A stretch of 64,000 nt of DNA from the NCBI RefSeq assembly GCF_900101815.1, contig NZ_FNAO01000008.1, positions 212,027 to 276,026 of the forward strand, read 5' to 3'. The stretch's first letter is position 1, and each line of letters starts with the position of its first letter. Below the pieces are notes generated by a model. The model saw nothing but the letters and a program-made list of their open reading frames with translations. It searched no databases and had not been told where the DNA came from. Origin of the DNA: Pricia antarctica (GTDB lineage Bacteria; Bacteroidota; Bacteroidia; Flavobacteriales; Flavobacteriaceae). The position numbers and the translations under genes were made by a program. Positions 18,932-26,913 of this stretch are shown here, one piece after another.

Positions 18932-20934
18932 GATAGCTCGAGGGTTATACTGTGTACATTTTTAAGGTCCGTTCCGTGTGAAATGGACTGCTTTTTTACC
19001 TTTCCGTTGCCTTTGACTTCCACTTGAATTCCTAGGTTTTCCAAGATAGAAATGGCATCCATACCGCTCATTCCCTGTACGTTGGGCATTTTATGATAAG
19101 TCTTTTGCGCCTCGACGTAATATTTTTGATAGGATGTTTCCAAATTTTCATCCTTCATCTTGTCCATATCGACCTCATCGGTCAAGGGCGAAGTGGCATA
19201 TACTTTTTGTGCGATGGACTTAAACACCGGTCCGGACACATCGGCACCATAATAGCCAACACTTTTGTCCGGTTCATGGATGACCACGATACAGGAATAC
19301 TTGGGTTCATCTGCAGGAAAATACCCTGCAAAAGTTGAGATGTATTTCAATTTATCCGGGTCCTGCGACGCATAATTCTTCTGTGCCGTACCTGTTTTAC
19401 CGGCCATCGAGAAATTGGGCGAATACAATTTATGGCCCGTGCCGTGCTCATCCTCGACCACCTTTTTGAGTAGATCTTGGGCCATCGCCGCAGTTTCCTT
19501 GGAACAGATGGATGCACTGATCACTTCCTTATCGAATTTTTCGATGGTCTGGTCCCACTCCCTGACCTCCTTAATCAGCCGAGGCTTTACCATTTCACCG
19601 TCATTGGCAATCGCATTGTAAAAGGTCAGTGTTTGCAAGGGGGTCAAGGAAACCTCATATCCGTAGGACATCCAAGCCAGCGAAATTCCGGACCATCCTT
19701 TATCCCCGGGAGAGCGAATCACCGGTTTTCCTTCCCCTTTAATAGGTAGATCGAGTTGTCGGCCCAGGTTCATTTTCAACAAACGGTTGACGTACTTTGA
19801 AGGGTCATCCTTATAATTATTGTGTACCATCTTCGCAAAAGCGACATTCGACGATACCTCAAAGGCCCTGGCCAAGGAAATTTTTCCGTACCCGCCCCAT
19901 TTGGAATCCTTTACCGTGCGGTCATAGAGGCGCCACCGTCCCTTTTCGGTATCGATAACCGCGCTGGTATCGATTACCTTGTCCTCAAGCGCGGCCACCA
20001 AGGACATCAACTTAAAGGTCGAACCGGGCTCATGCGACTCGCCGATGGCATAATTGAGGCGCTCATAATACTTGCCGTCCTTAGTCTGTCCCAAGTTCGA
20101 GATGGCCTTTACCTCCCCGGTTTCCGTTTCCATAACGATAACACAACCGTGGTCGGCCTTATACTTTTCAAGCTGGCCCAAAAGCGCGTGGTGGGCGATA
20201 TCCTGTATATTGATATCGATGGTGGAAACCAGGTCGTAACCATCCTTTGGCTCAACAATATTATCCCATCCGATAGGCTTCCACTGATTATTTGCGATTT
20301 TTTGTTTTAGGCGCTTTCCTTCGACACCCCTTAAATAGGGACCGAAAGCCCGTTCAAGGCCGACGCCGGAGTAGTAGCCGTTGTCATCTACATGTTCGTA
20401 GCCTACGCTGCGTTCGGCGATTTTTCCCAGAGGATGTTCGCGCACCGTCTTCTGCTCGATGATCAAACCACCCTTGTAGGGTCCGCGATTGAAAAGCGGA
20501 AAATCTTTAACGGCCATATACTCCGAATAATCGAGATTTCTGGCGATCAGCGCATACCGATTTTTATGGGCCTTTGCCTTTCGCAACAGCTGTTGGTAAT
20601 GGGATGATGAACTGCCCAGCATACCCGAAAGGGCATCTGACAGGGGAACGATATACTTTTTGAAATCCGCATCACTCACGGTTACCGCATCAAAACGGAT
20701 GGTGTATCGGGATACGGAAGTAGCCAAAAGACTACCGTCATCGGAATAGAGATTACCGCGGTTCGGGTCAATTGTGAACATTTTTTCGGTACGCTTCATA
20801 GCCAAGGCCTTGTACTTATCGCCTTGTACTACTTGTATGTTCACCAATTTGAACAAAACGGCAAAGGCGAATAGGAACATGCATGTCGTGACGACATACA
20901 AACGGGTCATAATATTTTTGTCATTAGTAGGCAT
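18928..20934 (-). CDS. ftsI: septal transpeptidase FtsI/PBP3 with PASTA domain
   Basis: Class B penicillin-binding protein of 668 residues. An N-terminal membrane anchor (about 10-30) is followed by a dimerisation domain, the transpeptidase domain with SxxK (GSTFK), SxN (SSN) and KTGT motifs, and one C-terminal PASTA domain (about 613-668, beginning MPNVQGMSG). It crosslinks septal peptidoglycan in partnership with FtsW. The start ATG shares one base with the ftsL stop (TAATG), which implies translational coupling. Confidence 0.97.
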   Translation of the reverse strand: MPTNDKNIMTRLYVVTTCMFLFAFAVLFKLVNIQVVQGDKYKALAMKRTEKMFTIDPNRGNLYSDDGSLLATSVSRYTIRFDAVTVSDADFKKYIVPLSDALSGMLGSSSSHYQQLLRKAKAHKNRYALIARNLDYSEYMAVKDFPLFNRGPYKGGLIIEQKTVREHPLGKIAERSVGYEHVDDNGYYSGVGLERAFGPYLRGVEGKRLKQKIANNQWKPIGWDNIVEPKDGYDLVSTIDINIQDIAHHALLGQLEKYKADHGCVIVMETETGEVKAISNLGQTKDGKYYERLNYAIGESHEPGSTFKLMSLVAALEDKVIDTSAVIDTEKGRWRLYDRTVKDSKWGGYGKISLARAFEVSSNVAFAKMVHNNYKDDPSKYVNRLLKMNLGRQLDLPIKGEGKPVIRSPGDKGWSGISLAWMSYGYEVSLTPLQTLTFYNAIANDGEMVKPRLIKEVREWDQTIEKFDKEVISASICSKETAAMAQDLLKKVVEDEHGTGHKLYSPNFSMAGKTGTAQKNYASQDPDKLKYISTFAGYFPADEPKYSCIVVIHEPDKSVGYYGADVSGPVFKSIAQKVYATSPLTDEVDMDKMKDENLETSYQKYYVEAQKTYHKMPNVQGMSGMDAISILENLGIQVEVKGNGKVKKQSISHGTDLKNVHSITLELS

Positions 20935-21311
20935 TATTCTTTGATTTGGGGTTTTGAATTGATTTGGGGTTTTGAATTGATTTGGGGTTTTGAATTGATT
21001 TGGGATTTTACTTTTATTTGCTTCGGGGGCACCTCTGATGGGTAGAGGCCATTTCCTTCGACGATGTGCATTACCGTCGATTCCAGTTTTAACTGCTGCA
21101 TATCGCTTCGCACATCAACAAACTCGCTGCGTAGCTCTTTGACCTCTTCGTTCAAAGCGGCAATCTGGTGGACTTTCTTATCGGCACTGTGCGAACTGCC
21201 GATCATCACGGTCGCCAAAAAGGAAGTGAAAATGATAAACAACCAGTTTTTGGGCGCGTCCCCGCTGATCAGGAATGTTCCTTTTAGGATGTTTAATAGT
21301 CCGGTTTTCAC
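20934..21311 (-). CDS. ftsL: FtsL-like cell division protein with C-terminal repeats
   Basis: A small bitopic protein (125 residues) in the FtsL position between rsmH and ftsI. A hydrophobic segment at about 23-40 is followed by a coiled coil (45-80, VHQIAALNEEVKEL) as in FtsL. It is called mainly from position and architecture because the family is poorly conserved. The C-terminus is unusual: the hexapeptide INSKPQ is repeated three times, encoded by an 18-bp tandem repeat (20941-21008). The repeat is in frame, so copy changes would vary only the tail length. Confidence 0.85.
   Translation of the reverse strand: MKTGLLNILKGTFLISGDAPKNWLFIIFTSFLATVMIGSSHSADKKVHQIAALNEEVKELRSEFVDVRSDMQQLKLESTVMHIVEGNGLYPSEVPPKQIKVKSQINSKPQINSKPQINSKPQIKE
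20941..21008. repeat. in-frame 18-bp tandem repeat in ftsL 3' end
   Basis: Three identical 18-bp units (20941-20958, 20959-20976, 20977-20994) plus a partial fourth with one change. Each unit codes for INSKPQ on the minus strand. The perfect identity suggests recent expansion. Confidence 0.97.
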
Positions 21312-21427
21312 GATTGTGCTTTTAGTTGTCTTTTCTACTCTATGGCTCCGCTCAGGAAAAATTTCGGCGGGAATCTTTTTATTTGTCTATGCTTTCTTCT
21401 CTTTTTGTTTTATCCTCTCTGGTCGTT

Positions 21428-22342
21428 TTAAATCTTGACCGCAATTCGCAATTTGGCACTTCGGGCCCTATTGTTTTGCGCTATCTCTTGTTTTGAGGGA
21501 ACTATCAATCCCCCTACTTTTTTAAAGGGGACGTCGATATTCCCGTAAAAATCCTTTTCCGGCTCTCCTTCGAACTGGCCTGCGCGGATAAAGCGTTTGA
21601 CCAAGCGATCTTCTAAAGAGTGATAGCTGATAATACTGAGCCTCCCTCCTTCTTCCAACAACTCGGGCATTTGTAAAAGGAACTCTTTAATCACCGCTAT
21701 CTCTTGATTTACTTCGATACGAATGGCCTGATAGATCTGCGCCAGTACTTTATGCTCCCTCCCTTTGGGCAAAAATTGTTGCAATACCTCTTTTAGTTGC
21801 TCCGTGGTCTTTATCGGGGATTGCTCCCGTTGACTCAATACCACCTTGGCCATGGCGTTCGCATTTCGCAGATCGCCGTATTGAAAAAGTACCCTTCGCA
21901 ATTCTTCGTAATCGTATTTGTTCACCACTTCAAAGGCCGACAGTACACTGCGCTTGCTCATTCGCATATCTAGGCTGGCCTCGAAGCGGGTCGAAAATCC
22001 ACGTTCGGCGGTATCGAACTGATGCGACGAAACGCCGAAATCTGCCAAAATACCGTCTACTTTCCGTATGCCATAGAACTTTAAAAACTGGGTGACGAAC
22101 CTGAAATTCTCGTTAATCAGGGTAAAGCGTTCGTCGTCGATCCTATTTTCAAGAGCGTCCTCATCTTGATCGAAGGCGAACAACCGGCCTTTACCGCCCA
22201 GCCGTTTCATTATTTCTTGCGAGTGTCCGCCACCGCCAAAGGTGACATCCACATAGGTTCCATCCTTTTTAATATCGAGTCCGTCTACGGACTCCCGCAA
22301 CAAGACCGGATTATGATACATCGTCATCGTCTCCGTCATCAC
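21428..22342 (-). CDS. rsmH: 16S rRNA (cytosine1402-N4)-methyltransferase RsmH
   Basis: SAM-dependent methyltransferase (up to 304 residues) that modifies C1402 of 16S rRNA in the decoding centre. The start YHNPVLL, the SAM motif DVTFGGGGHSQEI and the C-terminal RSAKLR are diagnostic. Several start codons compete: ATG at 22342, 22339, 22327 and 22321; homologues usually begin a few residues before YHNPVLL, so 22327 is also plausible. The gene overlaps mraZ by 11-32 bp depending on the start. Confidence 0.96.
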   Translation of the reverse strand: MMTETMTMYHNPVLLRESVDGLDIKKDGTYVDVTFGGGGHSQEIMKRLGGKGRLFAFDQDEDALENRIDDERFTLINENFRFVTQFLKFYGIRKVDGILADFGVSSHQFDTAERGFSTRFEASLDMRMSKRSVLSAFEVVNKYDYEELRRVLFQYGDLRNANAMAKVVLSQREQSPIKTTEQLKEVLQQFLPKGREHKVLAQIYQAIRIEVNQEIAVIKEFLLQMPELLEEGGRLSIISYHSLEDRLVKRFIRAGQFEGEPEKDFYGNIDVPFKKVGGLIVPSKQEIAQNNRARSAKLRIAVKI

Positions 22343-22781
22343 CCATTACCTCTTCCGCGAGAGCTGCAAAATCCTCGGCCGTATCGGCCAACACTTTTTC
22401 GTAGCTATCCTTATCCCAAATCTCAACGATATTGATCGCGGAGGTCAAAACAACCTCTTTATTAATATTGGCGATTTCCACCAAGTTCTTCGGGATCAAC
22501 AACCTTCCCGTAGCGTCAATTTCAACCGTTTTGACCCCTGCCGAAAAACTGCGGATAAAATTGGCGTTCTTTTGCTTGAAACGGTTTTTCTTCTTCATTT
22601 TCTGCATCAACTGGTTCCATTCCTCCATCGGATAGAGCTCCAGACACGGCTGAAAAACCGATCGCTTAATGACAAAACCTTGATTCAAAATCGGGGACAT
22701 CTGATTTTTTAGGGCAACCGGCAGCATTACCCTACCTTTGGAGTCAGCCTTACAATCATATGTTCCGATGAAATTGATCAC
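22311..22781 (-). CDS. mraZ: transcriptional regulator MraZ
   Basis: AbrB-fold DNA-binding protein, first gene of the dcw cluster. Two MraZ domains are seen, each with the DxxGR signature: DSKGRVMLP and DATGRLLIP. The frame is open from a GTG at 22838 (175 residues), but homologues begin directly before FIGTYxCK, so I favour the internal GTG at 22781, which gives 156 residues, the normal flavobacterial length. Known MraZ proteins bind direct repeats upstream of their own gene and repress the cluster; matching boxes are present here at 22876-22903. Confidence 0.93.
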   Translation of the reverse strand: MINFIGTYDCKADSKGRVMLPVALKNQMSPILNQGFVIKRSVFQPCLELYPMEEWNQLMQKMKKKNRFKQKNANFIRSFSAGVKTVEIDATGRLLIPKNLVEIANINKEVVLTSAINIVEIWDKDSYEKVLADTAEDFAALAEEVMGDDGDDDDVS

Positions 22782-22858
22782 GTAGTAATTTTGATATGTG
22801 TTAACCGTTAAGGGCGACCCGAAAAGCAACCTACTCACGGTTTTACAGTACTATAACT

Positions 22859-22866
22859 CAAAAATA
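22859..22866 (-). promoter_or_regulatory. candidate -7 box of the dcw promoter
   Basis: Minus strand TATTTTTG matches the Bacteroidota -7 consensus TAnnTTTG. It lies directly downstream of the three putative MraZ boxes and would place the transcript start near 22852, giving a leader of about 70 nt to the GTG at 22781 or about 14 nt to the upstream GTG. Confidence 0.55.
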
Positions 22867-22875
22867 CAATTTTTA

Positions 22876-22903
22876 TTACCACATTTTACCACAAATTACC
22901 ACA
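22876..22903 (-). promoter_or_regulatory. putative MraZ operator: three TGTGGTAA boxes
   Basis: Three identical octamers TGTGGTAA (minus strand; plus 22876-22883, 22886-22893, 22896-22903) repeat with an exact 10-bp period just upstream of the -7 box of mraZ. E. coli MraZ binds three G-rich pentamers at the same 10-bp period at the same position, so these are very probably the autoregulatory sites. Confidence 0.8.
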
Positions 22904-23009
22904 TTGTTAATAAATAATGGCTTTGAGGTCCAGTTTTCTGTGGCGTTTACTGAAAAAACGAAGGGTTGTTTTTCTGACGAAAGAACCATTACAGCAAAAC
23001 AAACTCCAT

Positions 23010-23038
23010 TTGTATTCCTTTGAATTGTCTATATTTGG
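23010..23038 (+). promoter_or_regulatory. candidate promoter of the alpha/beta hydrolase gene
   Basis: TTTG at 23010-23013 and TATATTTG at 23031-23038, separated by 17 bp, fit the Bacteroidota -33/-7 pattern. The promoter diverges from the dcw promoter and would leave a leader of about 70 nt. Confidence 0.6.
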
Positions 23039-23115
23039 CGAACGTGCATTTACCTTTCGTTTGTAACCGAAAAAAAAGTTAGGACGCGTTCGAGTAACCA
23101 TCAGAATCATTTTGA

Positions 23116-23880
23116 ATGGAAGATAAAATTATCAAGGAAGGGAAATATAGGTATATCGAAAAAGGGGAAGGCACCCCTATCATTATACTACATGGGCTCA
23201 TGGGTGGCTTAAGCAACTTTCACGGGGTTACCGACCATTTTCCTGAAAAAGGCTATAAAATATTACTGCCGGAGCTTCCGATTTACGGCATGCCGATGTT
23301 AAAGACCAATGTAAAACAGTTCGCCAAGTTCGTAGAAGGGTTCATCGAATTTAAAGGATTAGAGGATGTCATTCTGCTGGGTAATTCATTGGGAGGACAT
23401 ATCGGGCTACTACACACCAAAATGTACCCTAATAAAGTCAAAGCCTTGGTAATTACGGGAAGTTCAGGACTCTACGAAAGTGCTATGGGCGATGGATATC
23501 CGAGACGCGGCGATTATGATTTTATCCAAAAGAAGGCAGAAAATGTATTCTACGACCCTAAAATAGCCACAAAAGCAATCGTCGACGAGGTATTCGCTAC
23601 CGTGAACGATCGGAACAAAATTTTAAAAACATTGGCTATTGCCAAAAGTGCGATTCGCCATAATATGGCCGATGATTTACCGGCAATGCCCACCCCGACC
23701 TGTATTATTTGGGGGAAAAACGATAATGTAACCCCACCTGACGTAGCCGAACTTTTCAACGAGCTTTTGCCCGACTCCGAGCTTTTCTGGATCGATAAAT
23801 GCGGGCATGCGCCCATGATGGAACATCCTAACGAGTTCAATGCTATTTTGGACGCTTGGTTGGAGAAGCGCGGGTTTTGA
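23116..23880 (+). CDS. alpha/beta hydrolase
   Basis: A 254-residue alpha/beta-hydrolase-fold enzyme. The oxyanion region ILHGLMGG (24-31), the nucleophile elbow GNSLGG with Ser91 and the catalytic His231 in CGHAPMMEHP are visible. There is no signal peptide, so it is cytoplasmic. The substrate cannot be told; esterase or C-C hydrolase activities are possible. It is divergently placed from the dcw cluster and followed 19 bp later by engB, with which it is probably co-transcribed. Confidence 0.88.
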   Translation: MEDKIIKEGKYRYIEKGEGTPIIILHGLMGGLSNFHGVTDHFPEKGYKILLPELPIYGMPMLKTNVKQFAKFVEGFIEFKGLEDVILLGNSLGGHIGLLHTKMYPNKVKALVITGSSGLYESAMGDGYPRRGDYDFIQKKAENVFYDPKIATKAIVDEVFATVNDRNKILKTLAIAKSAIRHNMADDLPAMPTPTCIIWGKNDNVTPPDVAELFNELLPDSELFWIDKCGHAPMMEHPNEFNAILDAWLEKRGF

Positions 23881-23899
23881 ACTTGAACTTTTTCAGCCC

Positions 23900-24514
23900 A
23901 TGCACATAAAATCCGCCAATTTTGTCATCAGCAACACCGATGTGGCCAAATGTCCCAACGAGCCGCTGCCCGAATATGCTTTTATCGGCCGTTCCAACGT
24001 CGGCAAATCTTCCCTGATCAATATGCTGACCGAACGAAAGAGTTTGGCCAAAACATCCGGCAGACCCGGCAAAACGCAATTGATCAACCACTTCAAAATC
24101 AACGGCAATTGGTTCTTGGTCGATTTACCCGGATATGGATATGCGAGGGTTTCCAAAAAAAGTAAGAAGACCTTCCAAAAGTACATCACAGACTACTTCG
24201 CCAAACGGGAGCAATTGGTCTGTGCCTTCGTTTTGGTCGACATTCGTCATGAGCCCCAAAAAATCGATTTGGAATTTATGGAGTGGCTGGGCGAAAATGC
24301 GATTCCGTTTTGCATCATCTTCACCAAGGCCGATAAATTAAAGCCGAAAGCCCTTGAACGGCAGGTAGAGGCCTATATCAATGAATTACTTTCCGGAGTT
24401 TGGGAAGCACCGCCACAATATTTCATTACCTCGTCTTCGAAGGGTATCGGGCGAGAGGACCTATTGACCTTTATCGATGGCGTCAATATGCAGTTTTTTG
24501 AAAACACCAAATAA
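23900..24514 (+). CDS. engB: ribosome biogenesis GTPase EngB (YsxC)
   Basis: A 204-residue TRAFAC GTPase needed for 50S subunit assembly. Motifs: G1 GRSNVGKSS, G3 DLPGYG, G4 TKADK and a G5-like SSSKG near the C-terminus. The frame is open from 23840, inside the preceding gene, but homologues begin as MHIKSANFVIS, so the ATG at 23900 was chosen. Confidence 0.95.
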   Translation: MHIKSANFVISNTDVAKCPNEPLPEYAFIGRSNVGKSSLINMLTERKSLAKTSGRPGKTQLINHFKINGNWFLVDLPGYGYARVSKKSKKTFQKYITDYFAKREQLVCAFVLVDIRHEPQKIDLEFMEWLGENAIPFCIIFTKADKLKPKALERQVEAYINELLSGVWEAPPQYFITSSSKGIGREDLLTFIDGVNMQFFENTK

Positions 24515-24782
24515 AAAACGGATACCTATTTCGTTGTTATTGGTATGTTCAGAAATATCACGTACAAGCGATGGCTAATTTGTAGTTAGCTAAATAGCTA
24601 ATACCATTTATAAATTCCTCATCCATTTAAACTTGAATTTACATTTTGACAATATCTCACCATTGAAAATGTTAAAGTATCAATAAATCACCCCTTTAGA
24701 TTCGATTTTTGTATCCTCTATCCTTTCCTTTTTAGTATCTTAATGTCCCGTTTGATTGGAATAATTTAAAACTACATATATC

Positions 24783-26306
24783 ATGGAAACAATGGAAGAA
24801 AAACGAACCACGGTCGAGAGGCCGGAGTTTAAAAAACAATATGAACACTTTATCGGTGGCGAATGGGTGAAACCCAGCAGTGGGGAATACTTTGACAATA
24901 TTAGCCCCATTGACGGTAAGCCCTTTACAAAGGCCGCCAGGGGTAACAAGAAAGATGTGGACTTGGCCTTGGATGCCGCCCATGCCGCATTTAAAACTTG
25001 GTCGGTAACCCCGGCGGCAGAACGAAGCAACGTGTTACTTAAGATTGCGGACATCATCGAAGAAAACCTTGAGTTTTTGGCAAGGGTAGAGACGGTAGAT
25101 AATGGGAAGGCTCTAAGAGAGACCCGCGCGGCCGATTTACCGCTGGCTGTAGACCATTTTCGATATTTTGCGGGTGCCATCCGCGCAGATGAAAGTTCAA
25201 TGTCCGAACACGATGCCAATACGGTCAGTATCAATCTTCAAGAGCCGCTTGGCGTAGTCGGTCAGATTATCCCCTGGAATTTTCCATTGTTGATGGCCAC
25301 TTGGAAAATCGCCCCTGCCCTAGCCGCAGGTTGTTGTACCGTCGTAAAACCAGCGGAACAAACGCCTACCAGTATTATGGTGCTTATGGATCTCATAAAG
25401 GATGTGGTGCCCAAGGGCGTGTTGAACGTCGTTACCGGATTTGGACCCGAAGCCGGAAAACCCTTGGCCTCTTCCCCGCGAATTGCCAAAGTAGCCTTTA
25501 CCGGCGAAACTACGACCGGGCGATTGATAATGCAATACGCATCCGAAAACCTGATTCCGGTTACGATGGAACTGGGCGGAAAAAGTCCCAATATTTTTAT
25601 GAAAAGCATAGCCGATGCCGATGATGCCTTTTTCGATAAGTGTATTGAAGGGGCCGTGATGTTTGCCCTAAACCAAGGCGAGGTTTGCACCTGTCCCTCG
25701 AGAATATTGGTCGACGAATCTATCTACGACAAATTTATGGATAGGGTGGTAGAGCGTACCAAAGCAATTAAAATGGGACATCCGCTTGCGGAAGATACCA
25801 TGATGGGTGCCCAGGCATCGAACGACCAATTCGAAAAAATCCTTTCGTATTTCGATATCGGAAAAAAAGAAGGCGCCGAGATTCTATGTGGCGGAAAAGC
25901 AGCGGAACTTAATTCCGGTCTCGAAAACGGATACTACATCGAACCGACGATTTTTAAGGGTAAAAACAACATGCGCGTGTTTCAGGAAGAAATTTTTGGC
26001 CCTGTCGTCTCGGTCACAACTTTTAAAGATGCCGATGAGGCCGTTAAAATCGCGAACGATACCCTATATGGATTGGGTGCGGGACTATGGACACGCGATG
26101 CCCATGAAATCTACCAGATTCCCAGAGCGATTAAAGCAGGTCGGGTATGGGTGAACTGCTATCATGCCTATCCGGCTCATGCCCCTTTCGGCGGGTACAA
26201 GAAATCCGGTTTCGGTCGTGAAAACCATAAAATGATGCTCAATCATTATAGAAACACCAAAAACATGCTTATCTCTTACGATAAGAATAAGCTAGGCTTC
26301 TTTTAG
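24783..26306 (+). CDS. NAD(P)-dependent aldehyde dehydrogenase
   Basis: A 507-residue ALDH superfamily enzyme oxidising aldehydes to acids. The catalytic general base Glu263 lies in MELGGKSPN and the nucleophile is Cys302 (GEVCTCPSR, with a second Cys at 304). The cofactor motif FTGETTTG is present. It resembles the acetaldehyde/AldB-type branch. The association with a DUF779 gene downstream, common for this branch, supports that assignment. An AraC-type regulator follows. The 268 bp upstream contain no gene and no promoter I can defend. Confidence 0.93.
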   Translation: METMEEKRTTVERPEFKKQYEHFIGGEWVKPSSGEYFDNISPIDGKPFTKAARGNKKDVDLALDAAHAAFKTWSVTPAAERSNVLLKIADIIEENLEFLARVETVDNGKALRETRAADLPLAVDHFRYFAGAIRADESSMSEHDANTVSINLQEPLGVVGQIIPWNFPLLMATWKIAPALAAGCCTVVKPAEQTPTSIMVLMDLIKDVVPKGVLNVVTGFGPEAGKPLASSPRIAKVAFTGETTTGRLIMQYASENLIPVTMELGGKSPNIFMKSIADADDAFFDKCIEGAVMFALNQGEVCTCPSRILVDESIYDKFMDRVVERTKAIKMGHPLAEDTMMGAQASNDQFEKILSYFDIGKKEGAEILCGGKAAELNSGLENGYYIEPTIFKGKNNMRVFQEEIFGPVVSVTTFKDADEAVKIANDTLYGLGAGLWTRDAHEIYQIPRAIKAGRVWVNCYHAYPAHAPFGGYKKSGFGRENHKMMLNHYRNTKNMLISYDKNKLGFF

Positions 26307-26335
26307 GAGCACGTAGGGTTATTAGTTAACTGTAT

Positions 26336-26358
26336 GGGAAGGCTTCGGCCTTCCCTTT
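26336..26358 (+). terminator. UUCG-loop hairpin after the aldehyde dehydrogenase gene
   Basis: Perfect 8-bp stem GGGAAGGC/GCCTTCCC closed by a TTCG tetraloop and followed by TTT. It lies 29 bp after the stop and 18 bp before the DUF779 start, so it is either a partial terminator that lowers expression of the next gene or an mRNA 3'-end stabiliser. Confidence 0.75.
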
Positions 26359-26375
26359 CGTTTAAATTATGCGAT

Positions 26376-26768
26376 ATGAAGAATACAAAAATAGAAAGAG
26401 TATCCGCAACCCAGGAGGCCCTCAAGGTTATAGAAACCTTGCAAAAGCGCTTTGGCCCGCTAATGTTCCACCAAAGTGGGGGCTGTTGCGACGGCTCCAC
26501 GCCCATGTGTTTCGAAAAAGGTGAATTCAAGACCGGTGACAGCGATATACTACTCGGCGAAATAGCGGATTGTGAATTTTACATGTCCCGCGATCAGTAT
26601 GAATATTGGAAGCATACCCATCTTACGGTAGATGTAACGGAAGGACGTGGCTCAAGTTTTTCTTTGGAAATACCTATGGGTGTTCGATTTATTATCCGTT
26701 CCCGGGTATTTTCGGAAGAGGAATATGAAATTTTGAAAAAGGAAGATGCCGTTGATGCCGGCTCGTAA
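26376..26768 (+). CDS. DUF779 protein, aldehyde dehydrogenase associated
   Basis: A 130-residue protein of the DUF779 family with the cysteine-rich motif SGGCCDGSTPMCF, which suggests metal or redox chemistry. The start at 26376 (MKNTKIERVSA) was preferred over the upstream in-frame start at 26334 because the latter lies in the terminator hairpin. DUF779 genes are often found beside aldehyde dehydrogenases of this type, but their role is unknown to me; a function in enzyme maturation or aldehyde sensing is inference. Confidence 0.87.
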   Translation: MKNTKIERVSATQEALKVIETLQKRFGPLMFHQSGGCCDGSTPMCFEKGEFKTGDSDILLGEIADCEFYMSRDQYEYWKHTHLTVDVTEGRGSSFSLEIPMGVRFIIRSRVFSEEEYEILKKEDAVDAGS

Positions 26769-26913
26769 TATTTAACTAAAGTTTCATTGCCTACGGGTTA
26801 CGTAACATCAGTATTGAATTTACACTTTTCGTCGACATTAATTATGAGTTAGCACTATGCTTAAATAATTTTCTTATCTTAAACCTTTCCCCTGATATAT
26901 AATTGAGATTTAG

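Noticed and set aside
19822-20310. Antisense ORF opposite ftsI, and similar ones opposite ftsZ, ftsA and murD
   Set aside because: All are shadow frames without motifs or plausible starts.
20941-21008. Possible CRISPR
   Set aside because: 18-bp head-to-tail units within a coding frame, no spacers.
22782-22838. GTG at 22838 as mraZ start
   Set aside because: It adds 19 residues not found in the family and leaves almost no leader after the -7 box; the internal GTG is preferred, though not proven.
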